Assembly (NCBI GenBank): GCA_028023455.1
Contig: JAQFVV010006313.1
Location: forward strand, 1,124,992-1,188,991
DNA from: Epiperipatus broadwayi
Taxonomy: Eukaryota; Onychophora; Udeonychophora; Euonychophora; Peripatidae
Direction: 5' to 3'
Length of the DNA stretch: 64,000 nt
The translations under genes and the position numbers were made by a program. The notes beneath the pieces are model-generated. The model ran no database searches and was not told the DNA's origin. It was given only the letters and a program-made list of their open reading frames with translations. Position 1 is the stretch's first letter, and every line of letters begins with the position of its first letter. Below are positions 24,256 through 36,874 of the stretch, piece after piece.

Positions 24256-24562
24256 TTCCACTCTACTTTGAATATCTTTTTAACAAAAAAAGTTTTATTG
24301 TACATATATGTAAACACAATCTTACATTTCGACTCTCCCGCAATGTTTCTCAAAACTATAATATAATGAATAAAATAAAATACCTAACTATATAAATAAT
24401 ATTATAAAAAAACCATAAACAATAAAATTAATAAAGTAATAAAAAAAAACACAATAAAACATAGATCTGAAGAAGACTGCAGGACAGTCGGAATGTAAGA
24501 TTGTGTATGCATATGTGTACAATAAAAAAGTATTTTGCTAAAAAGTGTTCAAAGTAAAGTGG
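24256..24562. repeat. Inverted repeat with ~90-bp arms, possible PLE terminal remnant
   Basis: Left arm 24,256-24,345 and right arm about 24,463-24,562 are complementary: TACATATATGTAAACACAAT then CTTACATTTCGAC on the left, GTCGGAATGTAAGATTGTGT then ATGCATATGTGTAC on the right. The spacer is A+T-rich and non-coding. The right arm opens with CTGAAGAAGACTGCAGGACA, the kind of GAAGAAG...C(T)GAAA sequence often seen at Penelope-like element ends. It may be a minimal copy left with its inverted pseudo-LTRs only. Confidence 0.7.
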
Positions 24563-25199
24563 ATATATTGAATTAATATTCTACTGAATTAGTCATAGTA
24601 TTGTTAATAATATGGATGGTGTAAAATAACTTTCTATTGATTTCTCTGTTTTGGGATGCTCAGGTTTTAAATCTAATATAAATATGTAACCTAAAGAACA
24701 TCTAATTTCTCTTCAGTTACTTAGGAGTAATTAATGGTCTGGAAAGGTGTCATAATCTATAATATTTTTACTGTCATAGCTATGTCTTGCCTTTAATATG
24801 ATTTATGACTGAATTAAATTATATTTTTACTCCCATCTTGTTTTATCACTGTTATTTAAGTTAAGTTTAAAATCTCAGTTACTTTTTCTTATTAAGCATT
24901 ATTTTTTTATATTCATAGAATTATTATAATCTCTTTTGAAAAATAACAGAATGCTAAATTTAGGTATATATATTATAAGTTATCTGAATAAAGTTTTAAA
25001 ACAACTTAAATATTTAAAAATGATAATAAAAATATGTTTTTAAAATATTATAATGAGTCCTGAATATGGTATTCCACTCTATTCAATGGCAGAGATTTGA
25101 GCATTAAAAGATCAGCTCATTAGTTTAGGACCCGGTTGTGCAACATTACTACTTGTGCTTAATAAGCATTTATTTTATATAGCGTATGTTTACAATTGT

Positions 25200-25295
25200 A
25201 TTACATTCAAATATGAGTCTTTCAAGCTAATTGTGCATACGCTTTTGCAAAAGCTTATGCACAATTAGCTTGAAAGGCTGATATTTGAATGTAAT
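25200..25295. repeat. 96-bp near-perfect palindrome
   Basis: Arms ATTACATTCAAATATGAGTC ... CTAATTGTGCATA and the complementary TATGCACAATTAG ... GATATTTGAATGTAAT flank a short GCTTTTGCAAAAGC core, itself palindromic. Two or three mismatches in about 46 bp per arm. A single arm occurs at 53,869-53,909, showing that this is a dispersed family. Confidence 0.92.
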
Positions 25296-28199
25296 ATTTG
25301 TGCTTAAGTAAAAATACTTTTAGAGATAATATCCAAATGTTTATTGAGTAATTATTTACAACATATATATATTTCAATGTGTACACATTTATAACTACAC
25401 CAGCTATCTAACATATTGAACTTTAAAATAAAATAAAAAAATATTATTTTTACTTCCGTTTTTCTTCTAACATTTAAAATTTTAATACAATAAAAAAAAA
25501 AAAAGTATCAATTTTCATTTTCTGTGTGAGAGTGTAAATTGTTGTCCTTTGCAAAATCTTTTAATTTGTTCATCTTCTTTTAACAAAGATAGCAAACTAA
25601 CCATTCTTATAAATTAGAACCAGAAAAAAGTTTAGAATCATTTTTATGACGTAATATATATATATCTGAACAAATTATATGTAGGAAAATTATAGTACTG
25701 CTAGCCAAGGTGTAAAATACTAAATTTTAAATAGGTATTACATCATAAATCATATAATGCCATTAGATTATTATGATATACAATGTCTTGCAATTTCTAA
25801 TTCACTAATTAATTTATAACTTGATTTAGTTATTTTTAAAGATAAATATTTATAAAACATTACAAGCACTTAATGTCATATTAAGATGCATAATGTTAAT
25901 TATGTAATTAGTAAATAACAAATTTTATCACAAATATTTAAATTTTTTTAATGATTTTATTTTATTGGCAGATTTCTTAACAATTTTTTATCAATGAAAT
26001 GTATAAATTTTATTTTTGTATTTCGCTCTAAGTGGCGTTTAGATATATGCTCTCATTGAATCCACTATATTTTTGTATCATAACTTTTTATTTCTTAAAC
26101 CTTTCTACATTAATTATAAAGTGAATGTTGTGTAGCTTTTAAATGACTTTTGATGTTAACTGTATTAATAGGTTTTTTTTTATCACCAAAAATTTAATAC
26201 AATTTCTTTCATTCATTTTATTAAAATTTAACATATATTAATATTTAAATTTAGTCATCTAAAACATATAATCTTATTTAAACATTTAGGTCCACATAGC
26301 TTTTTTCATATATTATATTTACATGTGTCTCCAGTCTCATATTTTAAATGAAGCTAGCATTAGCAATATTAAGAATATGTGTCTTTGTGTGTGAAGATGT
26401 TATAGTATCTCCAATAGTTACTTTAATGTCCACATAAACATAATAGATTTGATTGAGAAAGAAGTCTTTATGTTTACATATAAATAAATAGTATACTTAA
26501 TTCTCGATTGAGTTATCTATTTTCTACAGATCTACTGACATCATTTAAAAGTCTGGTAAATAATTAATCTATAATAAGCTATTTTCATAGTGTTGACAGC
26601 CATTTACATTTAAGCATATTCATCATCATGTTTTCAAACAAATATTTCATTTTATTCTTTTCTATTCTATTATAAGGAAAAAAACAACTTTTATCTTCTA
26701 TTTGAGTTTTTTTTTTTTTTTTTTTTTTGCATAAAGCTTGTATCAAATAATAAACAAATACTGATCTATGTTTATTAATTTTATATGACTTTCTTTGGAA
26801 TTATGTGGGGGGGACCTCATTATTATCAGTTATATATTGATATCTGTATATTAATTTCTAAGAGTAACCTTTAAAGTTCACTGTAAACTAGAAGTTATCT
26901 TGTTATTATTTATTTATGGCTGTTACATATATAGTGGAAAATGACTCAATTTAATCATCATCATCATCATGATTAAAACTAAAACAAAAATATAATTAAT
27001 GTTAATTCATATTTATTTAGAGAACATTTAATTTCATTCAATCAGTTGTATTAAATTTGTTTTTATTGTTTTAGGTTACAAAATATTTTCTAAGTATTTC
27101 CTAGGATAGTAATTGTTATTATTATTTTTTAACATCATATTTAGAAACATTTCGGCGTTAATTTATTTTAAAGAGTATCTTGCAAGTTAGGAAAAAAAAT
27201 ATTCATTGTTTAAACATATTGATTATCGTTTTTAATTTTTCAGATACGCTATTACAGAGGCTCTTTCCAGGTTGAACCAATATGTTTCAATTATTTCAAA
27301 TATGTTACAATTATTCTATAAGCATCAATAAATTGTTTCTTTTCAAATAAAAGCATGCTATGATTTTTAATTCTTTCTAACTTTTTTTTTAATGATAAAA
27401 ACTTTTAATTTATTTTTCAGAGATAAGTATGTTAAAACATTTCAGGGACTCTAATGGATATCAGGAATGTGTTTAAATTAATTTACATATACACACTTAA
27501 AACAATTGGTAAGATAAAAATTTCTAATATAGGCAAAATGAAAAAATAATATTAAATAAATAAATAAAAGAAAATAGATCGGTTTAAAGTGTCTGTTTGC
27601 AACAACAGTGTATTATTTTATGAATGTTTAATTAATTTATTTTTTCATCTAGTGGCGAATATACACATAGATGTTAAGTTCTAACCTGAACACTTTACTG
27701 GGCTAATAGCCAAGCAATGGCAGCTTATTATCGTAGATTGGGATTAATTATTCTCTCAACATTTCTAGGAATTATTAAATCAATGAGATCCATAAATTAA
27801 AATTGTTATTGGAATTGTTACTAAACATGTTTATAATTTTTAAATATGATTTTTTTTTTATCAAATCAATCATTATTACTACACAAAATTATTTTGTAAC
27901 TTTATTTAATTTGAATAGATTTCTTAAAAAAAAAAAAAGTGTGCGGCGGGGGGGTCTTTTATAACATTACTTTTATGCAAATTCTTTACTTTTATTTGGT
28001 TAAAATATTTATGATACAGTAAATATTCATTTAAAAATAATATCTTTTAATAATATATTTTAAGAAATATCTATTTCAGTTCACAATTTAAATAACGGCA
28101 ATTAGAATTTATTTGTGTTTAAGCTATGTGTATATGTCTTGTATATGATATGCTAACAGTCAGTATTGACATTTAGTAACCTTGCAAAAGTCCTGAAAA
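25296..28199. other. No recognisable gene
   Basis: A+T-rich with a 20-22 nt T run at about 26,708-26,728 and a G run at about 27,946-27,952. No coding frame, RNA or known repeat was recognised. Confidence 0.5.
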
Positions 28200-29950
28200 T
28201 GATTCCTATACAACGAGATATGTTATAAGGGAGATTTTTTTAAACAATAAATATATTAACGTTGTGATGATATCTTATATAAAAAAGAAGTAAATAGTTT
28301 CTACGTAAATGTATTTGACCACCAATCAGTTTGATACGTATTATTATTGGTATATTTATCATTTATATTATTAATATGACTTTTAAAGGTGTTCAAGCCA
28401 ATTTCAACTTTTGGTCAAACATATCAATGACCAATTGCTTGTTTACAAAATATTCAATAAGATACGTTAGTTTATGAACGACTTCTCTCCTTAGATTTGA
28501 AAAGCTATTTCGGAATAATTCCGAGTGTGATGTATTGTAGTCCCACATGGGGTTTCGTAATTACATTATATGTATATATAGCAAACTAAAAGAAAAAATA
28601 TTAATAACGATAATCAAAAATATATACGTACTTTCTAAAATAATATTATAAAAATTGATATTCACATACGTCAGCTGTAGATCGAATGTAGTAAAATAAA
28701 TCAGTATATAAAAACATTGAATTGCTCCAAAATTAATGAAATGATGTATCGTTTGGGAAAATAATTTCTCGTTTATAATTATTTCTTTACATACAGGTCA
28801 ATAAATAATATTTATATATATAAAGGTATTAAAGAAACTTTAGTACTAAAAGTTATTTTTATGCAAATGATTAAAAAATGTAATAATTTTTGAAGCTTTA
28901 CAGTCAATATTCAATTTATTGCAAAGAAATCTGTTTGTATATGTACATTTATCTGTATATTTATACATATATATATATTTAACAATCGTACAAATAAACA
29001 AATTAACGGCATTGGTTTTGTTTAACCTTATACTTTAACCAAACATTTAAAATAATTTGACATGTTATAAAATCAATGAAAAAAGATAAATTACTGTATC
29101 GTTTGTATTTAAGAAATTAGATATATATCTTTGTTTAAGTTAAATAATCAACAATAAGAATGGATCAAATTCTTACCTATTTATTTATAAATGTGAGTGC
29201 ATATATATATTTCACTTACCTACTTTTTGTCTTGACATTTCTTTTTTTTTTTACTCTTGATCTTATTTTATAGATTTCCCTGGATAAATTTCTTCAAATC
29301 CTTGCTTTACTTATAAGGATTAAGCCGGATTACAAATCTAAAATAATAATTAAATTAGTTATCATCGTATCAAGAGTCAAATGGTAAAGAAAAAAACAAG
29401 ACTGAAATGCAGGGAAAATGTTGTCAACCGGTTAAAAAAAAAAAAAATCAATAAGGGAGGTGTTCAAAATTAATATCGTAAAACTTGGAAAAATTTGAAT
29501 TTGACCAACGAGTAGAGTAATTAATTTTTCTCAACTCCCCTATTAAGTATAGTGCACAATTCCTCGATTATTTAAACATAATCTAGGCCTTCTTTTATTA
29601 AAAAAAGACGAATAAACTTCTTTTATTCGTTGTTTAAATTTGCATAATGTAAACATTTACTGCCATGTGGTACGGATAGTTGCTAACCAACGAGGAAGAT
29701 GAGGGGTGGTACTTGCGAGTAACGCTGTACAATAACTAAAGTCAGGAATCGGCTACGGACTAATTGATCTGAGAGGATTGCAAATACATAAAAAGTATTT
29801 GCAATTAACACTACTTATTTTTAGTTTGTGATAAAACGATTTATACAATAAATTCTTTTGAAGTGCTTCAAGAAGTACATATTTAAATTACTTTTCCCAC
29901 TTTTAACTGAGATAGCCCTTATGCGAGAGATCAATGCAAACGCCTTTTTT
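28200..29950. promoter_or_regulatory. CpG-retaining segment, candidate unmethylated regulatory region
   Basis: I count about 35 CpG dinucleotides in 1.75 kb although the segment is still A+T-rich, against four in the 2 kb from 8,820. For this base composition that is about the number expected by chance, so CpG has not decayed here. In genomes with germline CpG methylation such segments are usually unmethylated promoters or enhancers. Inside are an octamer-like ATTTGCAT at about 29,638 followed by TGTAAACA, a hairpin ATTGCAAATAC/GTATTTGCAAT at 29,778-29,806 and a palindrome CGAATAAACTTCTTTTATTCG near 29,611. No gene is recognisable beside it. A young non-coding mobile element would be an alternative explanation. 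Confidence 0.35.
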
Positions 29951-32114
29951 TAGAAAAGAAAAAAAAAGTTTCTGAGTTGTGGAGACTAAATGTTTATTCT
30001 TCTATCTTACAAGTAACTAAAACATTATCTGAATGACTTTTTTAATAACCCTCGCTTTCTTAACCATTATTTGTTGGAAATATATTCATTAAAAAATATA
30101 TTGTAAAAAAAAAAAAAAAAGTTTATGATATTTATTCATAAATGAAATTCTCGAAATTATGTACGTATATAAATATAAGGGATTTGCACTCAGACTTTCA
30201 AGCCCCTTCACTATCCACACTATCTCATACTACTGATACACATGACCACACACAGGCAAAAAAGATAAATAATCACCAATATCTGTATTTCGTGCTAAAC
30301 CAGCTCTCATCAGTTGGACCAGATTACCATCTCCCATGCATATATATATATATATTCAGTGCTCAGTACGTATATAAATACAGGTTTTTTAAAAACTTAA
30401 AATAATCCTAAACTAGATTACTGCAGGGTAGAGATATTTTCCACAATATGTGATTAAAAAAGAAAATATTAATAATGAAGTATGAAAACCATGTTATTTA
30501 CTAGATTTCCTAATTAACAAATGTGAAAATTTTCTTTATCCTCTATTTAAAAATAGCTAGTTACACATTCATCAACAAATAATGAAAAGTAATTGGTTTG
30601 ATTATTAACTGACAATGTAAAAAAAAATATAGGTGATTTCAAATTTAGAAAAAATAAAATAAAATTAGACAAGATCTAAACTTGAATTCAAACACTGTCT
30701 TCAAATGCACCAATACTCTGTACAGGCATTTGCACGAACAATATGCTTATAAATAATAAGGTAGGTGGAAAATAAATTGTCTCTATGATTAAAATAGCTT
30801 ACAACAATGCATATTGATTTACCATTAATGATAATTGTTTTCCATTGATCTTGATGATAAAAATCAAGCGCGCCAGAAAAAGAAAGTGGAATTCTTTCCT
30901 TCATGTTTGTATTTCAATCTTCAACAGGAATTATTAGTAATATCTTTGTAAGATAATTTTATTAAGCAATATGTATATATTAGATGAAATTGTTAATACT
31001 TTTGTAATCTTTATTTTTGGATTAAACTTCCTTCTTAATTAAGTTATTTTTCAACATATTGTAGCAGGTGGCAGATTCAAGGCCTGGATCTTATTGATGT
31101 GTATGTGTTAGAATGGTATTTTATCTCTTACAATAAAAAAATCACATGATCACCATTTCCTATGCTTGCTCTTAACTGTTTTTAAAACACCAAAATGTAT
31201 AGGTTGTCAACTGAATTCAGACCTATATGACCATATAAGCTGATGAGCTTGGTTTGAAAATATTATAGTGTTTTCAATTTAAGTCTCATAATTGTGTAGT
31301 TAAGTTGAGATAAAAGCTGGCTGCTGGATGGTTGTATTAGATCCTAAGAACTATGTGCAGTGCTCTCAGATCCAAGGCTCCTCAATGATGAATGCCACAA
31401 CCAGAAACTAGACTGGGGATATTGGATGAGTAGGCACTAGATGGGGATTTTATGCATAAGCCTTCTGGCATCCATTGATTATTCTGAATTGCACTGAGTG
31501 GCAATACTATAGAAAGTTTTGCTTGTTTCTTTTATAATACTCGTGCATGATCATTTCTAGTAGGCTTCTTTTACCAATTTTTTTACATGACTTATTTTAG
31601 AATCTCATTTTAATTGATTTTTTGAATAGGCAATAATAGTCTTTATAATTTATAGGCAGGGATTTTTATTGCACAGAAGGGAGACTTAATCTGCCTTCAG
31701 AAAGCATACAGTTTTTCAGAAAAAAAAATTTTTTTTTCTATTTGCTATCTAATTGTAATTATAGATAACAGTTGTTTCATTATTTACTGCAGTTTTATTT
31801 TTTGAAAAATAAATATGAAATGTTTTTATTGCTAATACTTTATTAATTTCAAACATTTGATAGGAGACAAAGTTCTCAAGCACTTTTTTTTTTGGCAAAT
31901 CATCTATTTTGTCTGAAAACTTTTTGCTTTCAGCAGCAAGAATTTGAATATTTAAAAAAGTACATGATTCAGTGATATAATTATTTAATAAAATGTGGTC
32001 CTGATAATACATTAATTAACCATTAAACTTCTCTACTTTATTAACAAAAATAGTTGGTTTGTTAATTCGATTTTGAGGTGAAGGTTTGCGATAATAATAT
32101 TTTAGAAGTGACAT
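29951..32114. other. No recognisable gene
   Basis: A+T-rich. The part around 31,060-31,500 is a little richer in G+C. It includes GATTCAAGGCC, similar to a tRNA-type B box, but no A box was found upstream, so no SINE is called. Confidence 0.5.
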
Positions 32115-32256
32115 TATGTTGGGGTATTTTCATCATCTATCATTAAATGTTGAATGTTTAAAAAAGTTTAAACCTTATTTGAAAACGATTAAATAAAGTT
32201 TAAAATTTTCAAGACTTTCAACATTTAATGATAGATGATAAAAATACCCCAACATA
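32115..32256. repeat. Hairpin MITE-like repeat
   Basis: Arms TATGTTGGGGTATTTTCATC ... ATTAAATGTTGAA and TTCAACATTTAAT ... AATACCCCAACATA form an inverted repeat of about 40 bp per arm, with a ~60-bp loop. TA at both ends fits a TA target duplication as used by Tc1/mariner-type elements. It sits about 55 bp before tandem-duplication unit A. Confidence 0.85.
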
Positions 32257-32582
32257 TTATCACATGACAACGTTAATTATTTATATATATATAAATGTTA
32301 TTTTTTCTATATTCTAATTAATTAATTTATACCAGTGCTCCATTCCACTGAGTTTCATAGTACTTATCGGTAATTCCTCAAAAAATCTAACAAATTAATA
32401 TTTATACATTTCGACTTGAATTTCACATCTATGAGTATATATTAATAAAATTCAAGTAGATAACGTTTCATCATTGAAACTTATTATCAATATATATATT
32501 AAAAAAATGTAAATGAACAAACACATAATTGCAAATGAATAATAAATTTTAATTCCAAAAATAAACCCTTTTAAGGCTGGAA

Positions 32583-32658
32583 GTATGTCAAATAAAAGGA
32601 AGCATTATATATATATATTTGTATGTCAAATAAAAGGAAGCATTATATATATATATTT
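32583..32658. repeat. 38-bp tandem duplication inside unit A
   Basis: GTATGTCAAATAAAAGGAAG followed by CATTATATATATATATTT occurs twice, at 32,583 and 32,621. Unit B has only one copy of the corresponding sequence, so this arose after the large duplication. Confidence 0.92.
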
Positions 32659-33364
32659 GAAAACAGTTTCTTCACAGAAATTCCTGCTTTAAATGAAAGC
32701 ATTCAGTAATAAACCCAAAAGTATGTACACCTGAGTATCGTTTTATGCAGTAGATGGGTTCCGCAGAAAACCCACATTAAAAAAAATTGCACAAAAATAG
32801 ACTTAACTTACCTTCAAAAATGGGAGATGCATTCTGTAATTTTCAGAAATTTCATAAAATCAAAGCAACTATAAAAAAAAAAATACTTTAAAATTTGCAT
32901 TAAATAAATAAGGAAATAAAATATGACTAATAAAAAATTGAAATTTTAAAAAAAATGATACAAGACAAACTTTTTTTTTACTTTTTTTATTAATTATAAT
33001 ATTTAATTTTATTCAAAACAATATGCTTAGTGTAATTTATTGTACATTTTTTCATACATATTTTAATCATTATCACTATTCGACAATATGCAATTTATTT
33101 GTGAACTGGTAAGAAATCAGATTTATTACAAGAAGTACAACTAGTACCATCATCAGTCTTGTGCTGTGTTAATTGTTTTCTATGGACAGTGTAATCGATG
33201 ATTAGACTTTGAGACAATGATTTTACTAATGATTTATGAAGTTCACAATATCCAGACTGCTATATCTAGCTGTTAGAGAATGCACTTCCACTAGTGCAAC
33301 TCTGTATATATAACATGCTTCTATGAGTATGCTAATAATAACTAATGGTTAAAAATTTTTTATT

Positions 33365-33521
33365 CACATATATACATGGAGCAACTTTAAGACAGAAAAA
33401 AGTTACAAATAAAATATTTAAAAACTTTTACAGATACATTCTTTTTAAGTAGAAATTAAAAGTTTTTAAATATTTTTACTTGTAACTTTTTTGTCTAAAA
33501 GTTTCTCCATGTACATATGTG
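33365..33521. repeat. Hairpin with ~65-bp arms plus an extra direct copy of one arm
   Basis: CACATATATACATGGAG ... AGAAAAAAGTTACAAATAAA ... ATATTTAAAAACTTTTA is complementary to TAAAAGTTTTTAAATATTTT ... TTGTAACTTTTTTGTCTAAA ... CTCCATGTACATATGTG. The right arm (CTGTCTAAAAGTTTCTC then ATGTGTATAAAATAAAATAT) occurs again directly downstream at about 33,592-33,640. It lies within the unit-A-specific insertion. Confidence 0.88.
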
Positions 33522-33744
33522 TATAAAAGAAAATATAAACACCTTTAAAAGATACATGCTTTTCAAATAAAAGTTATTATAACTTTTTTTCTGTCTAAAA
33601 GTTTCTCTATGTATATATGTGTATAAAATAAAATATAAACATAGACATACATAACACAGACATACAAATTCTATTTAGCTGACATTGGTATTTAAGAGCT
33701 TGTTCATTGCAGCAAACTCAGATTTCAGCATTTTCTAACATTTT

Positions 33745-34240
33745 TCTTTGTCTCACACATCAACATAAAATATATGATCAAATGATTATTAGTTATCAGA
33801 AAATAAAAAAATTGACTTCATTTGATAGATATTTTTGTTTACTACTGAAATAAATTTTAAATGTTCATATTTTGTTTCTATAAATATTTAAAAAATGGGA
33901 TTGCAATCCAAGCAAAAAGATTATATGTTATCATTTCTAGAAAGATTATTTTCAGTTTACAAAATCAGCAAAATATTTGTTATTTCTGATTATTTTAAAA
34001 AATCTAAAAGAACATTTATTTATTTCTGTTATATCTAATAAAATGTTTTAGAAGTTTAAAATTTTTAAATATTTATTGGTAAGTATGAATAGATTGTTTA
34101 TGTAGAAGCTAAGTTTCTAAATAGCTTCATGTCGTATTCATGTTAGCTGCTTTTTTGAAAAAAAAAAGATTTCAAGTCAAAATAAGTTATTAATAATTTA
34201 TATTTCTTGATATCTAATAAATATAGTAAAATATTAACTT
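33745..34240 (+). repeat. Dispersed repeat shared with 61,710-62,185
   Basis: Matching blocks in the same order include CAACATAAAATAT, TTATCAGAAAATAA, TTGACTTCATTTGATA, GAAATAAATTTTAAATGTTC, CATTTCTAGAAAGATTATTT and TCAAAATAAGTTATTAA. The two copies are on the same strand and noticeably diverged. No coding content. Confidence 0.88.
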
Positions 34241-35474
34241 CTTTATTGCATAAAAAATTTCAAAATCACATTTAAAAAATCCACATAAAATGAGATCCAG
34301 GTATATAAGGAAAAATACCAGTCTATAAAAAATAAAATTGAAAAGAGCAGCCAGAATGTTACATTAAAATCATCAAATGAATAATATTTTGTTAAAGTAA
34401 TTTTACAACACCACTCTTATCCATGGTGGAGACTGTTTTCTAACTGCTTTTGACACCTTGTAGAGGGTTATAATCAAAAACATATCACCAAAAAACATGT
34501 AAAAAATATCTATGTCTTTAATCATGTTTGTTATTACATTTCTTCTGCAAGGTGAGAGTGCTGTAAAAAATCATACTATAGAAATATTATTCATTATTGA
34601 ATAATCTTTAGTCTAATGAATGACTAATAAAAAATATTAAAAGCATCAGATGTTTTGAGTAAAAGGAGTTTATAACAAATAAAATGTAAGAATTCACTGT
34701 AATGGAAAAAAAAAATCAATGTCAATCAAATGAGTTGACCATAATAGTGGTATAAAATTTTCTCTCCAGTATTTTTTTTCATAATCATGGTGAAACCACA
34801 TCAATATTTTATTTTTTCTTTACTGCATAATTTTGGCAATAAAATTTCTAGTCAATATCTTTATGCAAATGATTAGAAGTGGAAAAATGAATAAAGTCAA
34901 TACAAAAATAGTGAAATTATGTCAGCTGACAAAGAAAATGTGATAGACTAATTTCATATTATTTAATGTTATACTTAATTAAATAGTAAAATTCAAAAAT
35001 CTTATACATGATATCCATATTTTTTCTGTTGTCGGGTTGGTGAATGAATGTTTGTCTGATGTCACATATCAGATTCACAAACACTACATTTATGCAAAGA
35101 AAGAAATTCTCATCTTGAATTAAAAGCACTAAGAAAAAAGTCAGTATGAATGATTTTAATTACAGAGATGGAGTACATATTTCCCAGTAAAGGTTTCCAT
35201 CTAGCTGCAGAAACAGCCACAAATGCTGATTTGTAAATCAACATTAAGGAATTTTATGCTTTCATAATCTGTAAATTCCTTAATATAGTTGAGATGAAAA
35301 ACATACTTAGCAATGTTTAACAAACTTTTATAAATTAGCAATGTTTAATAAAAACATTTACATTAAATCTTAAAAAAATTGTTAAAGTAACCAATTAAAA
35401 AAATATTACAAATATTATATTTAATAAAAAAATATTACAAAACTGGCATTTTTGTATTCTGACAGTAATAAATA

Positions 35475-36755
35475 GTAACTATTAATAAAGCTACAAAAAC
35501 TTACAATTACTCATGACTGACTATCAGAAAAAAAATTGTTTTTATTCAGAGGACCTTCCAGTAAATATATATTTGAAGTCATAAAGCTAGCAAATATAAC
35601 ATAAATTTTATAATGTAAATTTTTAATTAGTTTTATTAAATTTCAGAAATTTATTTGTATAATTTAAAATGTTTTGTTTAATTTACATGAAATCTTTAAA
35701 ACATGTGTTAAATCAACAAATTAAAAAAAAACACAGGTCCTTTTAATGCCAGGTGCATTTGGTAGTGAATATAATATTTACAGCTGACTGCAATTAAAAA
35801 AAGTGAACACGTTTTTTTGGCATGCATTTTATTTATATACTCATATATGTTTTTTATTATTTCCCAAATAAGTTGCTTTTTGATTTATATCTAGATTTTA
35901 ATTATTATGGCTTTCTTTCCCTTAAAGCATCTGATTGTTTTATTTAATCTTTTTACTGACAAAAATTATGGTTGGCAGAGTGAGGTAAAACTCTAAACTT
36001 TTCATTGGTCAATTACAGAATCAGCAGTACAAATATATTCATATTTTATTATTATATTCATTTTAATTTTGTTTGTAAAAGGTATATTAATAATTTGTCA
36101 GATTATGAAAGTGAATGAAAGTTTTTTTCAAAAATAAATTTCTATTTAAAGTTATAAACATATTCCATAGTGGAAAACCAAAAAAGAACATTCAAAGGAC
36201 ATTTGTAACCTATTACAAAGTGTTTCTTACATCATGGACTTTCATTCTCAATTTATGTTCTGTAAAAGTAAATATTTTTTTTACTAAAATTTACTATTTT
36301 TTTCAAATAACTATATTTTCAGCATACCTTATCTAAATAATGCATAATATGTCAAAAAATACTTTAAAATGTTCTAAAACTTTCATTTTTATTTTCAAAA
36401 TCAAAACAAAGAAGTTGGAGCAATGAAAATTATTAACAGGAGGTATCTTTTGACCACTCTGAGCAACAACCAATCACTGACTAGGAAAGACCACCTTTTT
36501 CCATTGTTAAAGCCTAAATTTGAATATTATTGATTTTTTACTTGTAAAATAATTCAAGAGAGGGCATCATCTTATGGTACTTTTTTAAGCTTTAAAATGA
36601 TCATAAATTCTTTACGGTAGTATTAAAAATGACAGAATACAAGTGACTTGAAGCCATGATGGTTTATGACTGGAGAAGTCATCTTTCACCTGTGCATTTC
36701 ATTACTGACCTATTTTTGTTATTCCTAATGTGCTTTATATGTCTTATTGCACGGC
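35475..36755. other. Unit-A-specific 1.3-kb segment, origin unknown
   Basis: In unit B the flanking sequences (TTTTTGTATT at ~43,495 and GTGTTCAAATCTCAAAT at ~43,549) are almost adjacent. So this is either an insertion in A or a deletion in B. No terminal repeats, coding frame or known family was recognised. Confidence 0.65.
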
Positions 36756-36874
36756 TTAGCAATGAATGTGTTCAAATCTCAAATCTTTATGTAAGAAATT
36801 GGAAATCATGTACAACACACACACTCATATATATATATATATATATATATATAACATTCTTACTAAACACATAG

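Larger units (their letters stand above)
32735..34308. mobile_element. Unit-A-specific 1.6-kb insertion, possibly pogo/Tigger-like
   Basis: The block is missing from the corresponding position in unit B (~42,405). Its ends resemble each other in inverted orientation: GTATCGTTTTATGCAGTAGA then TGGGTTCC on the left; on the right, read inward, GTATTTTTCCTTATATACCT then GGATCTCATTTTATGTGG. GGATCTCATTTTATGxGGATTTTTT is the style of the ends of pogo/Tigger-type DNA transposons, and TA flanks would fit. No transposase motif was found inside, and the right third is shared with 61,710-62,185. The insertion itself is well supported; the family is a guess. Confidence 0.5.

Noticed and set aside
31060-31140. 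A possible tRNA-derived SINE (GATTCAAGGCC resembling a B box).
   Set aside because: No A box at the right distance, no A tail with flanking duplication, and no second copy seen.
32710-33330. A minus-strand stretch with CxxC (TSCTSCNKSDFLPV) as a zinc-finger gene.
   Set aside because: Short, isolated, interrupted by stops and within a unit-A-specific insertion; no family recognised.
36826-36853. A CRISPR-like or satellite array at TA-rich tracts.
   Set aside because: Simple TA microsatellite without spacers; the window is eukaryotic in character.
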